Assembly: GCA_938024995.1 (NCBI GenBank)
Contig: CALJDU010000012.1
Location: 1-64,000 of the forward strand
Direction: 5' to 3'
Origin: an uncultured bacterium
GTDB lineage: Bacteria; Myxococcota_A; Polyangia; Polyangiales; Houyiibacteriaceae
Length of the DNA stretch: 64,000 nucleotides
The stretch's first letter is position 1. Each line of letters begins with the position of its first letter. Below the pieces are notes generated by a model. That model made no database searches, was not told where the DNA came from, and saw nothing but the letters and a program-made list of their open reading frames with translations. Positions 34,323 to 42,980 of the stretch are shown here, piece by piece. A program made the position numbers and the translations under genes.

Positions 34323-35506
34323 TATTCTTCTTCCTCGCCAGGCATGATGCGGAACTCAACGCGGCGATTCGCGGCGGCACCCTCGGGTGTCGCGTTGTCC
34401 TGAACCGGCTGGTCCGGACCGAAGCCGAGCGCGGTCAGGCGACCACCGGGGACGCCCTTCCCGATCAGGTAGCGACGAACGGCCTGCGCGCGTCGCTGAG
34501 AGAGGGCTCGGTTACGCGCGGCAGAACCCGCCGAGTCCGTGTGACCTTCGACCTGAACCCCAGGGATCTCTTCGTGCGCCAGGAGAACCGACGCGACGTT
34601 GTCGAGGAGCCGGAACGAGCGCTCCTGAATGTCGGCCTTGCCGGTCGCGAAGAAGACCTTCTGAAGGATCTCCAGACGCTCACCGGCGATTCGCACGAGC
34701 TGTCGCTCCGCGCAGCCGAGGTTCTCTGCGGTTCCCGGCACGGTCGGACAGTTGTCCGCACGGTCCGGGACTCCATCGCCATCACCGTCGAGGTCCGGGC
34801 AACCACCGTTCCCAGCGGGGCCACGCTCATCCGGACAACGGTCCTGCTCGTTGCGCACGCCGTCCGCGTCTCGGTCGGGGTTCTCGGCGCGGGCCAAGTC
34901 ACCGCTGTTCGCCGCGCTCGAGAGCTGAAGCGCACGGACGTAGGAGACGATGGCCCAACGGTCGTCTTGCTGAATGCTCTGCTTGTACGCGGGCATGTTG
35001 CGGAGGCCGTTCGTGATGGTCGCGTAGATCTGTCCATCGGGGAGATGGCGAATACGGTCCTCGTGGAACGTCGGCGGCTGAATCGCGGCGAAGCCAAGAT
35101 GCGTGGCGCGCTGTGCGATCATCCCGTTGCCGTCGCCGACCTCGGAGTGACACGGCGCGCAGTAGATGTTGTAGCGCTCTTGGCCGCGCTGGAGCATCGC
35201 CTGCGGCTGACCGAAGCGACGCTTCACGCCGTCGGGCACGCCGAGGAGCCACGCCGTGTTGTCTGGGGTCCGGCCCGTCGCGACGGTGATGTCCGGATCC
35301 ATCTCACGCGCCACGGTCCCCTCCACGATCGGTCGCATACTGCGGCCGTCCTGGAAGAACTCACTCGTGGACTGCGCGTTGTAGCGCGGCTGGGTGTACA
35401 TGTTCCGGATGGGAACGATCGGCGGCTCGCTCGACTGCTGACCGCGGCATCCAAACAAGGAGACCGTGGTGAGCGTGAGCAACGCAAAGCTAACGACGCG
35501 GTTCAC
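34322..35506 (-). CDS. actE: alternative complex III monohaem cytochrome c (ActE) with TSP3 and OmpA domains
   Basis: 394 residues. The lipobox LFGC at residue 20 makes it a lipid-anchored cytochrome. Residues 20-205 are the ActE cytochrome c with haem motif CAPCH (116-120) and distal-Met region NMPAYKQ. Then come calcium-binding thrombospondin type 3 repeats (DRDADGVRNEQDRCP, DGDGDGVPDRADNCP). Residues from about 280 to 390 form an OmpA-like peptidoglycan-binding domain (VEGHTDSAGSAARN, LSQRRAQAVRRYLIGKGV, GFGPDQP, AANRRVEF). ActE normally ends after the cytochrome. It overlaps actD by four bases. Confidence 0.92.
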   Translation of the reverse strand: MNRVVSFALLTLTTVSLFGCRGQQSSEPPIVPIRNMYTQPRYNAQSTSEFFQDGRSMRPIVEGTVAREMDPDITVATGRTPDNTAWLLGVPDGVKRRFGQPQAMLQRGQERYNIYCAPCHSEVGDGNGMIAQRATHLGFAAIQPPTFHEDRIRHLPDGQIYATITNGLRNMPAYKQSIQQDDRWAIVSYVRALQLSSAANSGDLARAENPDRDADGVRNEQDRCPDERGPAGNGGCPDLDGDGDGVPDRADNCPTVPGTAENLGCAERQLVRIAGERLEILQKVFFATGKADIQERSFRLLDNVASVLLAHEEIPGVQVEGHTDSAGSAARNRALSQRRAQAVRRYLIGKGVPGGRLTALGFGPDQPVQDNATPEGAAANRRVEFRIMPGEEEE

Positions 35507-36723
35507 AGCTTCTCCTCAACGAGCTCGAGGTAGGAGGGGTGAGTCGACTCAAGCAGCTCTTGCGTGCGCTCGAGATCGAACTTGTCGTCCTCGACCTGAA
35601 TGGAGAGGAAGAAGCGATCATCGGTGGCCCGCTCAAAGCGAGTCGACTCAAAGATGGGGTGGTAGTGACGCGGGAGCTGGCAGAGGTGGAAGAGCCCTCC
35701 GAGCGTTCCGAAGCCGGTCAGCAAAACCGTCAGCTCGAACATGATCGGGACCATCGACGGGAAGGCCCCGACACCGGTCGGCTTACCACCGACGATGATG
35801 GGGTAGTCCCAGTTGTTCATGTACTGAATCATCAGGACCGCGGTCGCGAGACCGACCATGCCGCACACGAATGAGATCAAACCGATCTTCGTTGGGGGGA
35901 GCCCCATCGCGTCGTCCATGCCGTGAATCGCGTACGGGGTGTGGCAATCCCACTTGCTGTACTTCGCGTCGCGCACCGCAGCCGCCGCCTGAAGCAATGC
36001 GTCTGGGGTCTCGTACTCCGCGAGGTAAAGCGCGGGTCGCGTGTTCGGGTCGCTGTCGAGCGCGGCCGGATCGTGATCGTCATGCCCGTGCGAAGGCGTC
36101 GCCTCATGCGCGGCGTGCGAGCTCGCGGCCTTCTTCGAGGAAGAGGAAGACTTGGACGCGGACTTCGAAGAACTCTTCTTGGTCTTTGAAGACTTCTTCC
36201 CGCTCTTTTTGGTGACCGCCGCCGCCGCCCCAGCTCCAGCTCCACCCGCGACCGCCGCCTTCGCGGAATCGGTCAGTTTGTCTGCGGTGTCCTTCACGGC
36301 CGAAGCCGCATCGCTGGCCTTGCCCTTGATCGCGTCCGCGACATCACCAGCGGTGTCCTTGGCCGATTCGGCCGCGTCCTTCGCAGAGTCGACCGCAGAG
36401 TCGACCGCGTCGCCCGCCGAGTCCTTCGCTGAAGCCGCCGCCTCGCGAATGGTGTTCAGCGCGTCGCCCGCCTTGTCCTTCGCTTCCTTCGCGGCGTCAC
36501 CCACCGCGTCGGCCGCATCTTCGGCAGCGTCCTTCGCGGCGCTGGCTGCGTCGCTCGCCTTCTGCTGGACCATTCCAACGAGTGTCTTCTTGTCGCGCAT
36601 CGGCTTTTCTGGCTTGTCGTCGGCACCGACGACGCCCATCCCCACGAGGGTCCGCTTCATGCGGTCCTTCGGAGGCGAGCTCTCGCCGTTATCTTGATCG
36701 TCTGAGTTGTGGTCGTCTGACAT
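35503..36723 (-). CDS. actD: alternative complex III subunit ActD (DUF3341) with long N-terminal extension
   Basis: 406 residues; family members are about 170-200. Residues of about 225-406 are the DUF3341 core with the pattern [27 protein letters not shown] and two TM helices. Residues 35-160 form an Ala/Asp/Lys-rich heptad/11-mer-type segment ([20 protein letters not shown] and many DAV/DSA repeats) like late-embryogenesis-abundant proteins. Residues 165-205 form a Lys/Ser-rich run ([20 protein letters not shown]) reminiscent of histone H1 tails, and a HGHDDHD patch follows. The extension is in frame with the core and shares its base composition. Overlaps actE by four bases. Confidence 0.9.
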   Translation of the reverse strand: MSDDHNSDDQDNGESSPPKDRMKRTLVGMGVVGADDKPEKPMRDKKTLVGMVQQKASDAASAAKDAAEDAADAVGDAAKEAKDKAGDALNTIREAAASAKDSAGDAVDSAVDSAKDAAESAKDTAGDVADAIKGKASDAASAVKDTADKLTDSAKAAVAGGAGAGAAAAVTKKSGKKSSKTKKSSSKSASKSSSSSKKAASSHAAHEATPSHGHDDHDPAALDSDPNTRPALYLAEYETPDALLQAAAAVRDAKYSKWDCHTPYAIHGMDDAMGLPPTKIGLISFVCGMVGLATAVLMIQYMNNWDYPIIVGGKPTGVGAFPSMVPIMFELTVLLTGFGTLGGLFHLCQLPRHYHPIFESTRFERATDDRFFLSIQVEDDKFDLERTQELLESTHPSYLELVEEKL

Positions 36724-36735
36724 CGCGCTCTCCGA

Positions 36736-38199
36736 TCACTCAGCCGAGGCGGCGTGGGCGTGATCTTCGTGATCATGCTCGTGGTTGTGGTCATCCCCAT
36801 GCGAACCGTGTGCATGCGGGAGCGTGGCCTTCACCTCGGCAATCGCGATCATCGGGATCCACCGAATGAAGAGGAGGAAGAGGGTCATGAAGAGACCGAA
36901 CGTGCCGATGTAGAGACCGATGTCGATTCCGGTCGGCTCGAAGTCGCCCCAGGACGAAGGCAGGAAGTCGCGGTGCAGCGAGGTCACGATGATGACGAAG
37001 CGCTCGAACCACATGCCGATGTTGATGAGGATGGTCGCGATGAACATGATCGGCACGCTCGTCCGGCACTTCTTGAACCAGAAGATCTGCGGGACCAAGA
37101 CGTTGCAGCCGACCATCGCGTAGTACGACCACCAGAGCGGACCCCAGTTGCCTTGTGAGTCGAGCTCACCAAAGCCGAGGCGGTTGTGGAGGAAGACCCA
37201 CGACTCGTACGGGTTGTTGGAGTACCAAGCGACGAAGAACTCCATCGCGTAGGCGTAGCCAACCATCAGGCCGGTCCCGAGCATGAACTTGTTCATCAAG
37301 TCGAGGTGCTTGATGGTGACCAAGTTGTGCATGCCGAAGATCGAGCGGACGATCAGCATGAGCGTCATGACGAGCGCGAAGCCTGAGAACACCGCGCCCG
37401 CGACGAAGTACGGCGGGAAGATGGTGGTGTGCCAGCCCGGGATGACCGAGGTCGCGAAGTCGAACGAAACGATGGAGTGCACCGAGAGCACCAGCGGCGT
37501 CGAGATGGCCGCGAAGATGAGGTACGCGCGCTCGTAGTGCTGCCAATGACGGTGACTGCCGCGCCAACCGAGAGCGAGGAAGCCGTAGATCATGCGGCGG
37601 TACTTGGTCGTGCTTCGGTCACGCAGCGTCGCGAGGTCGGGGATGAGTCCGACGAACCAGAAGATGACCGAGATGGTCAGGTAGGTGTTGACCGCGAATA
37701 CGTCCCACATGAGCGGGGACTTGAAGTTTGGCCAGATGCCCATCTGGTTGGGGATCGGCGCGAGGTAGTAGTCGAACCAAGGCCGGCCGGTATGGAGCGC
37801 GGGGAACATCGCGGCGCACAGAACCGCGAACACCGTCATCGCTTCCGCGAACCGGTTGATGCTCGTTCGCCACTTCTGCCGGAACAGGAAGAGGATGGCG
37901 GAGATAAGCGTGCCGGCGTGGCCGATACCAATCCACCAAACGAAGTTGGTGATGTCCCACGCCCAGTACACCGGACCGTTGTTGCCCCAGGTACCGACGC
38001 CCTGCGTGACCAGCCAGCCCATGCACGTGAGCATCAAGCCGAGGGTCATCACGGAGGGGATGAAGAGCATCCACCAGCCGCGAGGTGCCTTGGTCTCCGT
38101 GATCCGCGCGACCGCCTCGGTCACGTCGTTGAAGGTGGTCTCCTTCGGGAGGAGATACCGCTCGCCGATCTCCTCGATCGGTGCGTCCAGCGCGCTCAT
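36736..38199 (-). CDS. actC: alternative complex III subunit ActC (NrfD-like quinol-binding membrane subunit)
   Basis: 487 residues with ten TM helices, the NrfD/PsrC fold that holds the quinol site. Family segments include [55 protein letters not shown] and [29 protein letters not shown]. The C-terminal tail is His/Asp-rich ([17 protein letters not shown]). Its start overlaps the end of actB by four bases, and actD begins 12 bases downstream. Confidence 0.95.
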   Translation of the reverse strand: MSALDAPIEEIGERYLLPKETTFNDVTEAVARITETKAPRGWWMLFIPSVMTLGLMLTCMGWLVTQGVGTWGNNGPVYWAWDITNFVWWIGIGHAGTLISAILFLFRQKWRTSINRFAEAMTVFAVLCAAMFPALHTGRPWFDYYLAPIPNQMGIWPNFKSPLMWDVFAVNTYLTISVIFWFVGLIPDLATLRDRSTTKYRRMIYGFLALGWRGSHRHWQHYERAYLIFAAISTPLVLSVHSIVSFDFATSVIPGWHTTIFPPYFVAGAVFSGFALVMTLMLIVRSIFGMHNLVTIKHLDLMNKFMLGTGLMVGYAYAMEFFVAWYSNNPYESWVFLHNRLGFGELDSQGNWGPLWWSYYAMVGCNVLVPQIFWFKKCRTSVPIMFIATILINIGMWFERFVIIVTSLHRDFLPSSWGDFEPTGIDIGLYIGTFGLFMTLFLLFIRWIPMIAIAEVKATLPHAHGSHGDDHNHEHDHEDHAHAASAE

Positions 38200-41100
38200 G
38201 CTGACTCCATGGCGGGGTTGGCGTTGCGGATCTTGGCGAGGAAGGTCGTCCGGGGTTGGGTCCCGACCTCCGCCAAGAGCTTGTACTGCCGGTTGCTCTT
38301 GACGAGTCGCGCGACCCGCGAGGTCTCGTCGTTCAAGTCACCGAAGGTGATCGCGGCGGTCGGGCAGACCGCCTGACACGCGGTGGTGACGTCACCGTCA
38401 ACCATTTCACGACGCTCTCGACGCGCCTTGATCTTCGCGGCCTGGATTCGCTGCACGCAGTACGTGCACTTCTCCATGACGCCGCGCATCCGCACCGTGA
38501 CGTTCGGGTTCATCGCCATCTTGCGCGTCTCCGGGAAGGAACCGTGCATGGCGAAGCGATCATCCAAGTGGCTGTGCCAGTCCAAGTAGTTGAAGCGGCG
38601 CACCTTGTAGGGGCAGTTGTTCGCGCAGTAGCGAGTGCCGATACAGCGGTTGTACGCCATGTCGTTGAGGCCCTCGGGACTGTGCGCGGTCGCGTTGACC
38701 GGACAGACGTTCTCGCAGGGAGCCTCCTCGCACTGCTGACACGCGACCGGTTGAAGCGCGACGCCTGGATCGTCATCGCTCTCGCCAACGAAGTAGCGGT
38801 CGATGCGGATCCACGCCATCTCCCGACCGCGCTGTACCTCGCGCTTGCCGACCGCCGGGATGTTGTTCTCCGACTGGCAAGCGACGACGCAGGCGTTGCA
38901 GCCTGAGCACGCCGAGAGGTCGATGGTCATGCCCCACTTGCGCCCGTCGTACTCCACCTGCTCCCAGAGGGGCCCGATGCTCGACATGTCGATGGTGCGG
39001 TAGGACGCGAAGTCGAGGTGACCGGCCGCTTCTTCTTCGCGCCACTGTTCGACGGTCGCGTCGATGGCGAGAGGACGACCTTCCATTCCCGCGTGGGTCT
39101 GGGTCTGCACGAACGTGTAGTTGCCTGAGACCTTCTCGACCGACACGCCGGTCGCGAAGTAGGCGTCCGCACTTGTGCGCAACGGAGCGACATCAAAGCC
39201 GCCGATCTCCATCGCTTGGTCAAGCGGGTCGAGGCGATCTTGCGCGCCCTGCGTGCCGTAGCGGCCCGCAGCGGTGCGGCCCCAACCAAGGCTCATCGTG
39301 ATGACGTTGTCGGCGTGACCCGGCAGCGTCCAGACCGGAACCGTCATCGAGCGCTCGCCCTTGGTCAGGCGAACCATCGCGCCGTTCCGCAGACCGAGAC
39401 GGTCGCGCGTCGTCTTCGAGATCAACGCGGCGTTGTCCCAGACGAGCTTCGTCATCGTGTCCGGAAGCTCGAGCGCCCAGAGGTTGTTCGTGAAGCGGCC
39501 GTCGTAGACCGTCGACGAAGGAACGAAGCGAACCTCGAACGCGTCATCGGCGACGGCTGCCTGCGTGCTCGCCGCGAACGCTGCGGCGATCCCTGCGGAG
39601 TTGACGGCGGCGGGGATCGACGCCGGTCGGCTCCCGCTGTTGGCGACGACACCGCTGTGAAGCGCGCCTCTCCAAGCCTGCGAAAACGATGCAGGGCCGC
39701 TCGCGCGGAAGGTCGCTTGAACCGTCTTGTGACCGCGCCAGTTGGGCTCGTCGGCGAGGATCGCGAGTACCTCGATAGCGCTTCGCGCACCATGGAGGGG
39801 AGCGATGAGCGGCTGCTGAATCGACATCGTTCCGTCGATCGCGCGCTGATCGCCCCAAGCCTCAAGCTCATGCGCGAGTGGGCAGTGCCAGTGCGCGTGC
39901 GCGGCGGTCTCGTCGCGATGCGAACCCACGTGAATGACGCGCAGCCCTTCCCGGCCGAACGCGGCGGCGAGGTCGATGTCGCCAGGAGCTTCGTAGACCG
40001 GGTTACCGCCCAACACGACGAGCGTACGGACCGACTCCATCGCGCCAGCGAGCGCCGCCAGGTCTTGAAGAGGCGTCGTCTCGGACTCTTCCGCGGTCGG
40101 GTAGAACGCGATGGTTCGCCCGACAGCGCCGAGCGCCATGTTCAGGCCATGCGCGAGCGCGTGAACCTCGGGGGGCTGGTTCTCACCCACGACGATGAGC
40201 GCGCCACCTGCAGCGCGGGTGAGCTCGTTCGCGACCTCGTCGAGCCAGGTCGCGGGAAGCCCCGTCGCGTCCCCATCGGCGACAAGCGCGGCGACCGGGC
40301 CGAGGTTGGCGCCCTTGGCGGCGAGCGCCTTGCCGAGCGCCTTGAGGTAGTTCGCGGCCTGGCTCGCGGGGAGACGCAAACGGTGGTCCGCCTGCGCGCC
40401 GGTGATCGAGTGTCCCGGCTCCACGACGTAGAGGCGGCTCATCTCTTCGGACGGCGTGTTGATCTTTCGCTTCGAGGCGAACTCACGACTCGCGCGGGTC
40501 GACCCCGTCTCCGTCCCGAGGAAGTCGCTATCGACCGCGAGGATGACTTTCGCGTCGGCGAAGTTCGGGACCGCGTTCAGCGAGCGACCGAACGCGAGCT
40601 TGGCGCCGGCGATCGCGTTGCCGTTCGTGATCGAGGCATAGCGGTGGAACGTCGCCTGCGGGAACCGCGCGCGGACGCTCTCGCGAAGGCGGCGGAACGT
40701 CGGGCTGTTCGTCGGCGGAGAGAGGAAGCGAAGACCCTGCCCAGCATCGTCGAGATGCTCCTGACCGAGCTCGACAAGCATCGCGTCGAAATCGCTCACG
40801 GTCGTCTCGACCGTTCCGTCACCGGTCCTGAAGAACGGCTTCCGGCTGCGGTCGGGATCGTAGAGGTTCCAAATATCGAGCTGCGCGAACGCGTCGGTCG
40901 CGCCGCGCGACGAGGGGTGCGTCGGGTTGCCTTCGATCTTGGTCGGGCGACCTTCGTGCGACGTGACGATCACGCCGAGCGCGTCCGCGCCGCGCGAGAG
41001 CACCGTGGCGAAGTGCGTCGGGACTCCGGGCACCGAGTACTCGGGACCGAGCGCGTACGGGAGGATGTGCTCCTCGGGACGGCGAATGCATCCCGAGAGC

Positions 41101-41363
41101 GTCGCGGCGGCGGCGGCAGCGGTCGACCCCGCCATGAACTCGCGGCGGCTGACCTCGATCTTCTCGCGGTCTTCTTGGGTCACCTTGCGGCGCGCCATCA
41201 ACCCACGTGGATCGAGGAGCCCTCCAAGGAATCCGCCGCGGCGCTCTTCGGAAGCGGCCTTGCGACGCTCTTCGTCGCTCTGACCCTTCTCGTCCAAGCT
41301 GCGCCAGACTTTCGGCCCGGACTTCTCCGGAGCCGTGAACACAAACGGCTTGCGCTTACTCAT
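38196..41363 (-). CDS. actB: alternative complex III subunit ActB (molybdopterin-oxidoreductase-like iron-sulfur protein)
   Basis: 1055 residues from the ATG at 41363, which overlaps the TGA of actA (ATGA). An upstream in-frame start would read through actA and is rejected. A twin-arginine signal (SRREFMAGS) is followed by a lipobox-like LSGC. Residues of about 120-760 resemble a molybdopterin oxidoreductase but, as in other ActB proteins, without cofactor ligands. Residues of about 800-1000 carry four iron-sulfur sites: CSGCNACVVAC, CQQCEEAPCENVC, CIGTRYCANNC and CTYC...CQAVC. It transfers electrons from quinol to the ActA/ActE haems. Confidence 0.95.
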   Translation of the reverse strand: MSKRKPFVFTAPEKSGPKVWRSLDEKGQSDEERRKAASEERRGGFLGGLLDPRGLMARRKVTQEDREKIEVSRREFMAGSTAAAAAATLSGCIRRPEEHILPYALGPEYSVPGVPTHFATVLSRGADALGVIVTSHEGRPTKIEGNPTHPSSRGATDAFAQLDIWNLYDPDRSRKPFFRTGDGTVETTVSDFDAMLVELGQEHLDDAGQGLRFLSPPTNSPTFRRLRESVRARFPQATFHRYASITNGNAIAGAKLAFGRSLNAVPNFADAKVILAVDSDFLGTETGSTRASREFASKRKINTPSEEMSRLYVVEPGHSITGAQADHRLRLPASQAANYLKALGKALAAKGANLGPVAALVADGDATGLPATWLDEVANELTRAAGGALIVVGENQPPEVHALAHGLNMALGAVGRTIAFYPTAEESETTPLQDLAALAGAMESVRTLVVLGGNPVYEAPGDIDLAAAFGREGLRVIHVGSHRDETAAHAHWHCPLAHELEAWGDQRAIDGTMSIQQPLIAPLHGARSAIEVLAILADEPNWRGHKTVQATFRASGPASFSQAWRGALHSGVVANSGSRPASIPAAVNSAGIAAAFAASTQAAVADDAFEVRFVPSSTVYDGRFTNNLWALELPDTMTKLVWDNAALISKTTRDRLGLRNGAMVRLTKGERSMTVPVWTLPGHADNVITMSLGWGRTAAGRYGTQGAQDRLDPLDQAMEIGGFDVAPLRTSADAYFATGVSVEKVSGNYTFVQTQTHAGMEGRPLAIDATVEQWREEEAAGHLDFASYRTIDMSSIGPLWEQVEYDGRKWGMTIDLSACSGCNACVVACQSENNIPAVGKREVQRGREMAWIRIDRYFVGESDDDPGVALQPVACQQCEEAPCENVCPVNATAHSPEGLNDMAYNRCIGTRYCANNCPYKVRRFNYLDWHSHLDDRFAMHGSFPETRKMAMNPNVTVRMRGVMEKCTYCVQRIQAAKIKARRERREMVDGDVTTACQAVCPTAAITFGDLNDETSRVARLVKSNRQYKLLAEVGTQPRTTFLAKIRNANPAMESA

Positions 41364-41998
41364 CGGTGGCACCCTGAGCAGTGCTGCGGCGGGTTCACCC
41401 CGGCAGCGTGTTCTTCGGTTTGTGACAGCCAGTTTTCGTCCGGCTCCCATTCCATGTTCGTGATCTGATCCGTGGGCCGCAGGTTGGGTCCGGGATTACG
41501 GTGACAGTCGAGACACCACCCCATGCTCAGAGGCTGGTCCTGCACCACGACCTCCATCTGATCAATGCGGCCGTGACAACTCACGCAACCCACACCCACC
41601 GCGAGGTGAGCGCTGTGATCGAAGTAGGCGTGGTCGGGAAGCTTGTGCACCCGCACCCATTCCACCGACCGATCCGTCTCCATGCTCTCCCGAACCGGCG
41701 CGAGACGCGCAGACTCCGGATGGACGACAGCGTGACAACCCATGCAAGTTTGCGTCGGTGGAATCATCGCTTCTGCCGAACGTTCAACGTTCGCGTGGCA
41801 GTAACGGCAATCCATGCCGAGCTCACCAACATGCAAGCGGTGGCTGTATGGCACCGGCTGTTCCGGTGCATAGCCAACCTGCAGGTTGTACGGGGAGAAG
41901 TAGTACCAGACGATGCCGGTGGCGACGCCACCCCCGACCGCTGCAAGCGCGCCAAGCGCTAGCGGTAAGAGGTTCAGCTCTCTAGGAAAAATCTGCAT
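41360..41998 (-). CDS. actA: alternative complex III pentahaem cytochrome c (ActA)
   Basis: 212 residues. An N-terminal TM anchor (LLPLALGALAAVGGGVATGIVWYYF) is followed by five haem-binding motifs: CRYCH, CMGCH, CVSCH, CLDCH and a final CSGCH. Spacing and the order fit the ActA multihaem subunit. First gene of the operon; about 215 bases upstream (41999-42213) hold no gene and are the probable promoter region for the whole act-cox unit. Confidence 0.95.
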   Translation of the reverse strand: MQIFPRELNLLPLALGALAAVGGGVATGIVWYYFSPYNLQVGYAPEQPVPYSHRLHVGELGMDCRYCHANVERSAEAMIPPTQTCMGCHAVVHPESARLAPVRESMETDRSVEWVRVHKLPDHAYFDHSAHLAVGVGCVSCHGRIDQMEVVVQDQPLSMGWCLDCHRNPGPNLRPTDQITNMEWEPDENWLSQTEEHAAGVNPPQHCSGCHR

Positions 41999-42213
41999 GC
42001 GATTCGTATGGTTCGATGCGCGCCGGCTTCCGCAGCGGGTTCGGTCGCGCGTTCGGGTTGGGGATCAGGCCTCTCGAACTCGCCGCCCTTGTAGACAAAG
42101 CCGGGCACAAGAACAAGTGAGAGATGATTTTCGACTCCTCATACCGCCCCGAGGCTGAACGCCAAAGCGTCCGGAACGGACCTCAAGAGGCATGAGAAAC
42201 CGACGATTCAAAG

Positions 42214-42702
42214 TCATCGTTTCGATGGTTGTTGAGCGAGGAGGCGTTCCACCTCCGCCGCGTGAGTTGGACAGTGACGCGAGATCCAGTGGAGCCTCAC
42301 GCCCCCATGGCTGGATTCACGCCGCGTGAGCGCGTTCGGAGTGACCTCAAAGGGTGCCCCGCTGGCGAGCGGCGCGGATGTCTCAAGCTGAGCACGTGCC
42401 GCGACCAAGACACCGCCATGAAACTCGAAGCGCGCGGAAGAAAGACCCTCACGAGGGCGATCGTCTTCACTCGGGACGAAGGTCAAAACGAGATCAGCAT
42501 CGCCGGCGTTGGTCTCGAAGGCTCCCGGGATCACCAGCGACGCGCGAACCTCCGCGGGCGTCATCCCAAGCCGAAGCCCGAACCGCTCTTCTCGTTCCTC
42601 GCGATTGCAGGACCACACCAACGCCGCTGACAACACGCAGAACGCAATCGCCGCTCGCCTTCGTCGCTCGGAGTGGAGGTCGTTGAGGATCACCGTTCCC
42701 AT
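42214..42702 (-). CDS. putative lipoprotein, unknown function
   Basis: 162 residues. A basic N-terminus (LHSERRRRAAIAF) and hydrophobic stretch end in LVWSC, a likely lipobox. The mature part has GLRLGMTPAEVRASL, a pattern seen in small lipoproteins that contain a short repeat before a beta domain. It has no recognised family. It is separated from actA by about 215 bases and faces the same way, so it might be read-through into the act operon, but its own stop and the gap suggest independence. Confidence 0.65.
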   Translation of the reverse strand: MGTVILNDLHSERRRRAAIAFCVLSAALVWSCNREEREERFGLRLGMTPAEVRASLVIPGAFETNAGDADLVLTFVPSEDDRPREGLSSARFEFHGGVLVAARAQLETSAPLASGAPFEVTPNALTRRESSHGGVRLHWISRHCPTHAAEVERLLAQQPSKR

Positions 42703-42980
42703 TACTCAACGCGCTAGGGTGGCTCGGCGCGCGGGTCCACTGTTTCAGTCTTTTTCGAAGAATCGTCAATCTCTTGTTCGGGTTCGCCGCGTCGTGCGGA
42801 TTGTCACGCGCGGCGTTTTCGGGACCTCGACGACAAGGCGAGCAGTCTCATGAGCGTCTCGCCAACGAGCCGATTGAACCGGACGCGACGCACTGATTTT
42901 TGAACACGCCCATTAGGACGAAGCACGTGAACGTCACGCCAAACTCGCCCCGCGTTTCGATCCACTCGCTATCCTGAGAC
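42703..42980. other. divergent intergenic region
   Basis: 278 bases between the minus-strand lipoprotein gene and the plus-strand kinase. It must hold both promoters. Sequence contains AT-richer patches (42749-42775 with a run of T) but no gene, repeat or RNA that I can support. Confidence 0.5.

Noticed and set aside
39216..41468. Plus-strand open frame of 750 codons opposite actB.
   Set aside because: It has no recognisable domain and its composition is that of an antisense frame; actB is firmly identified.
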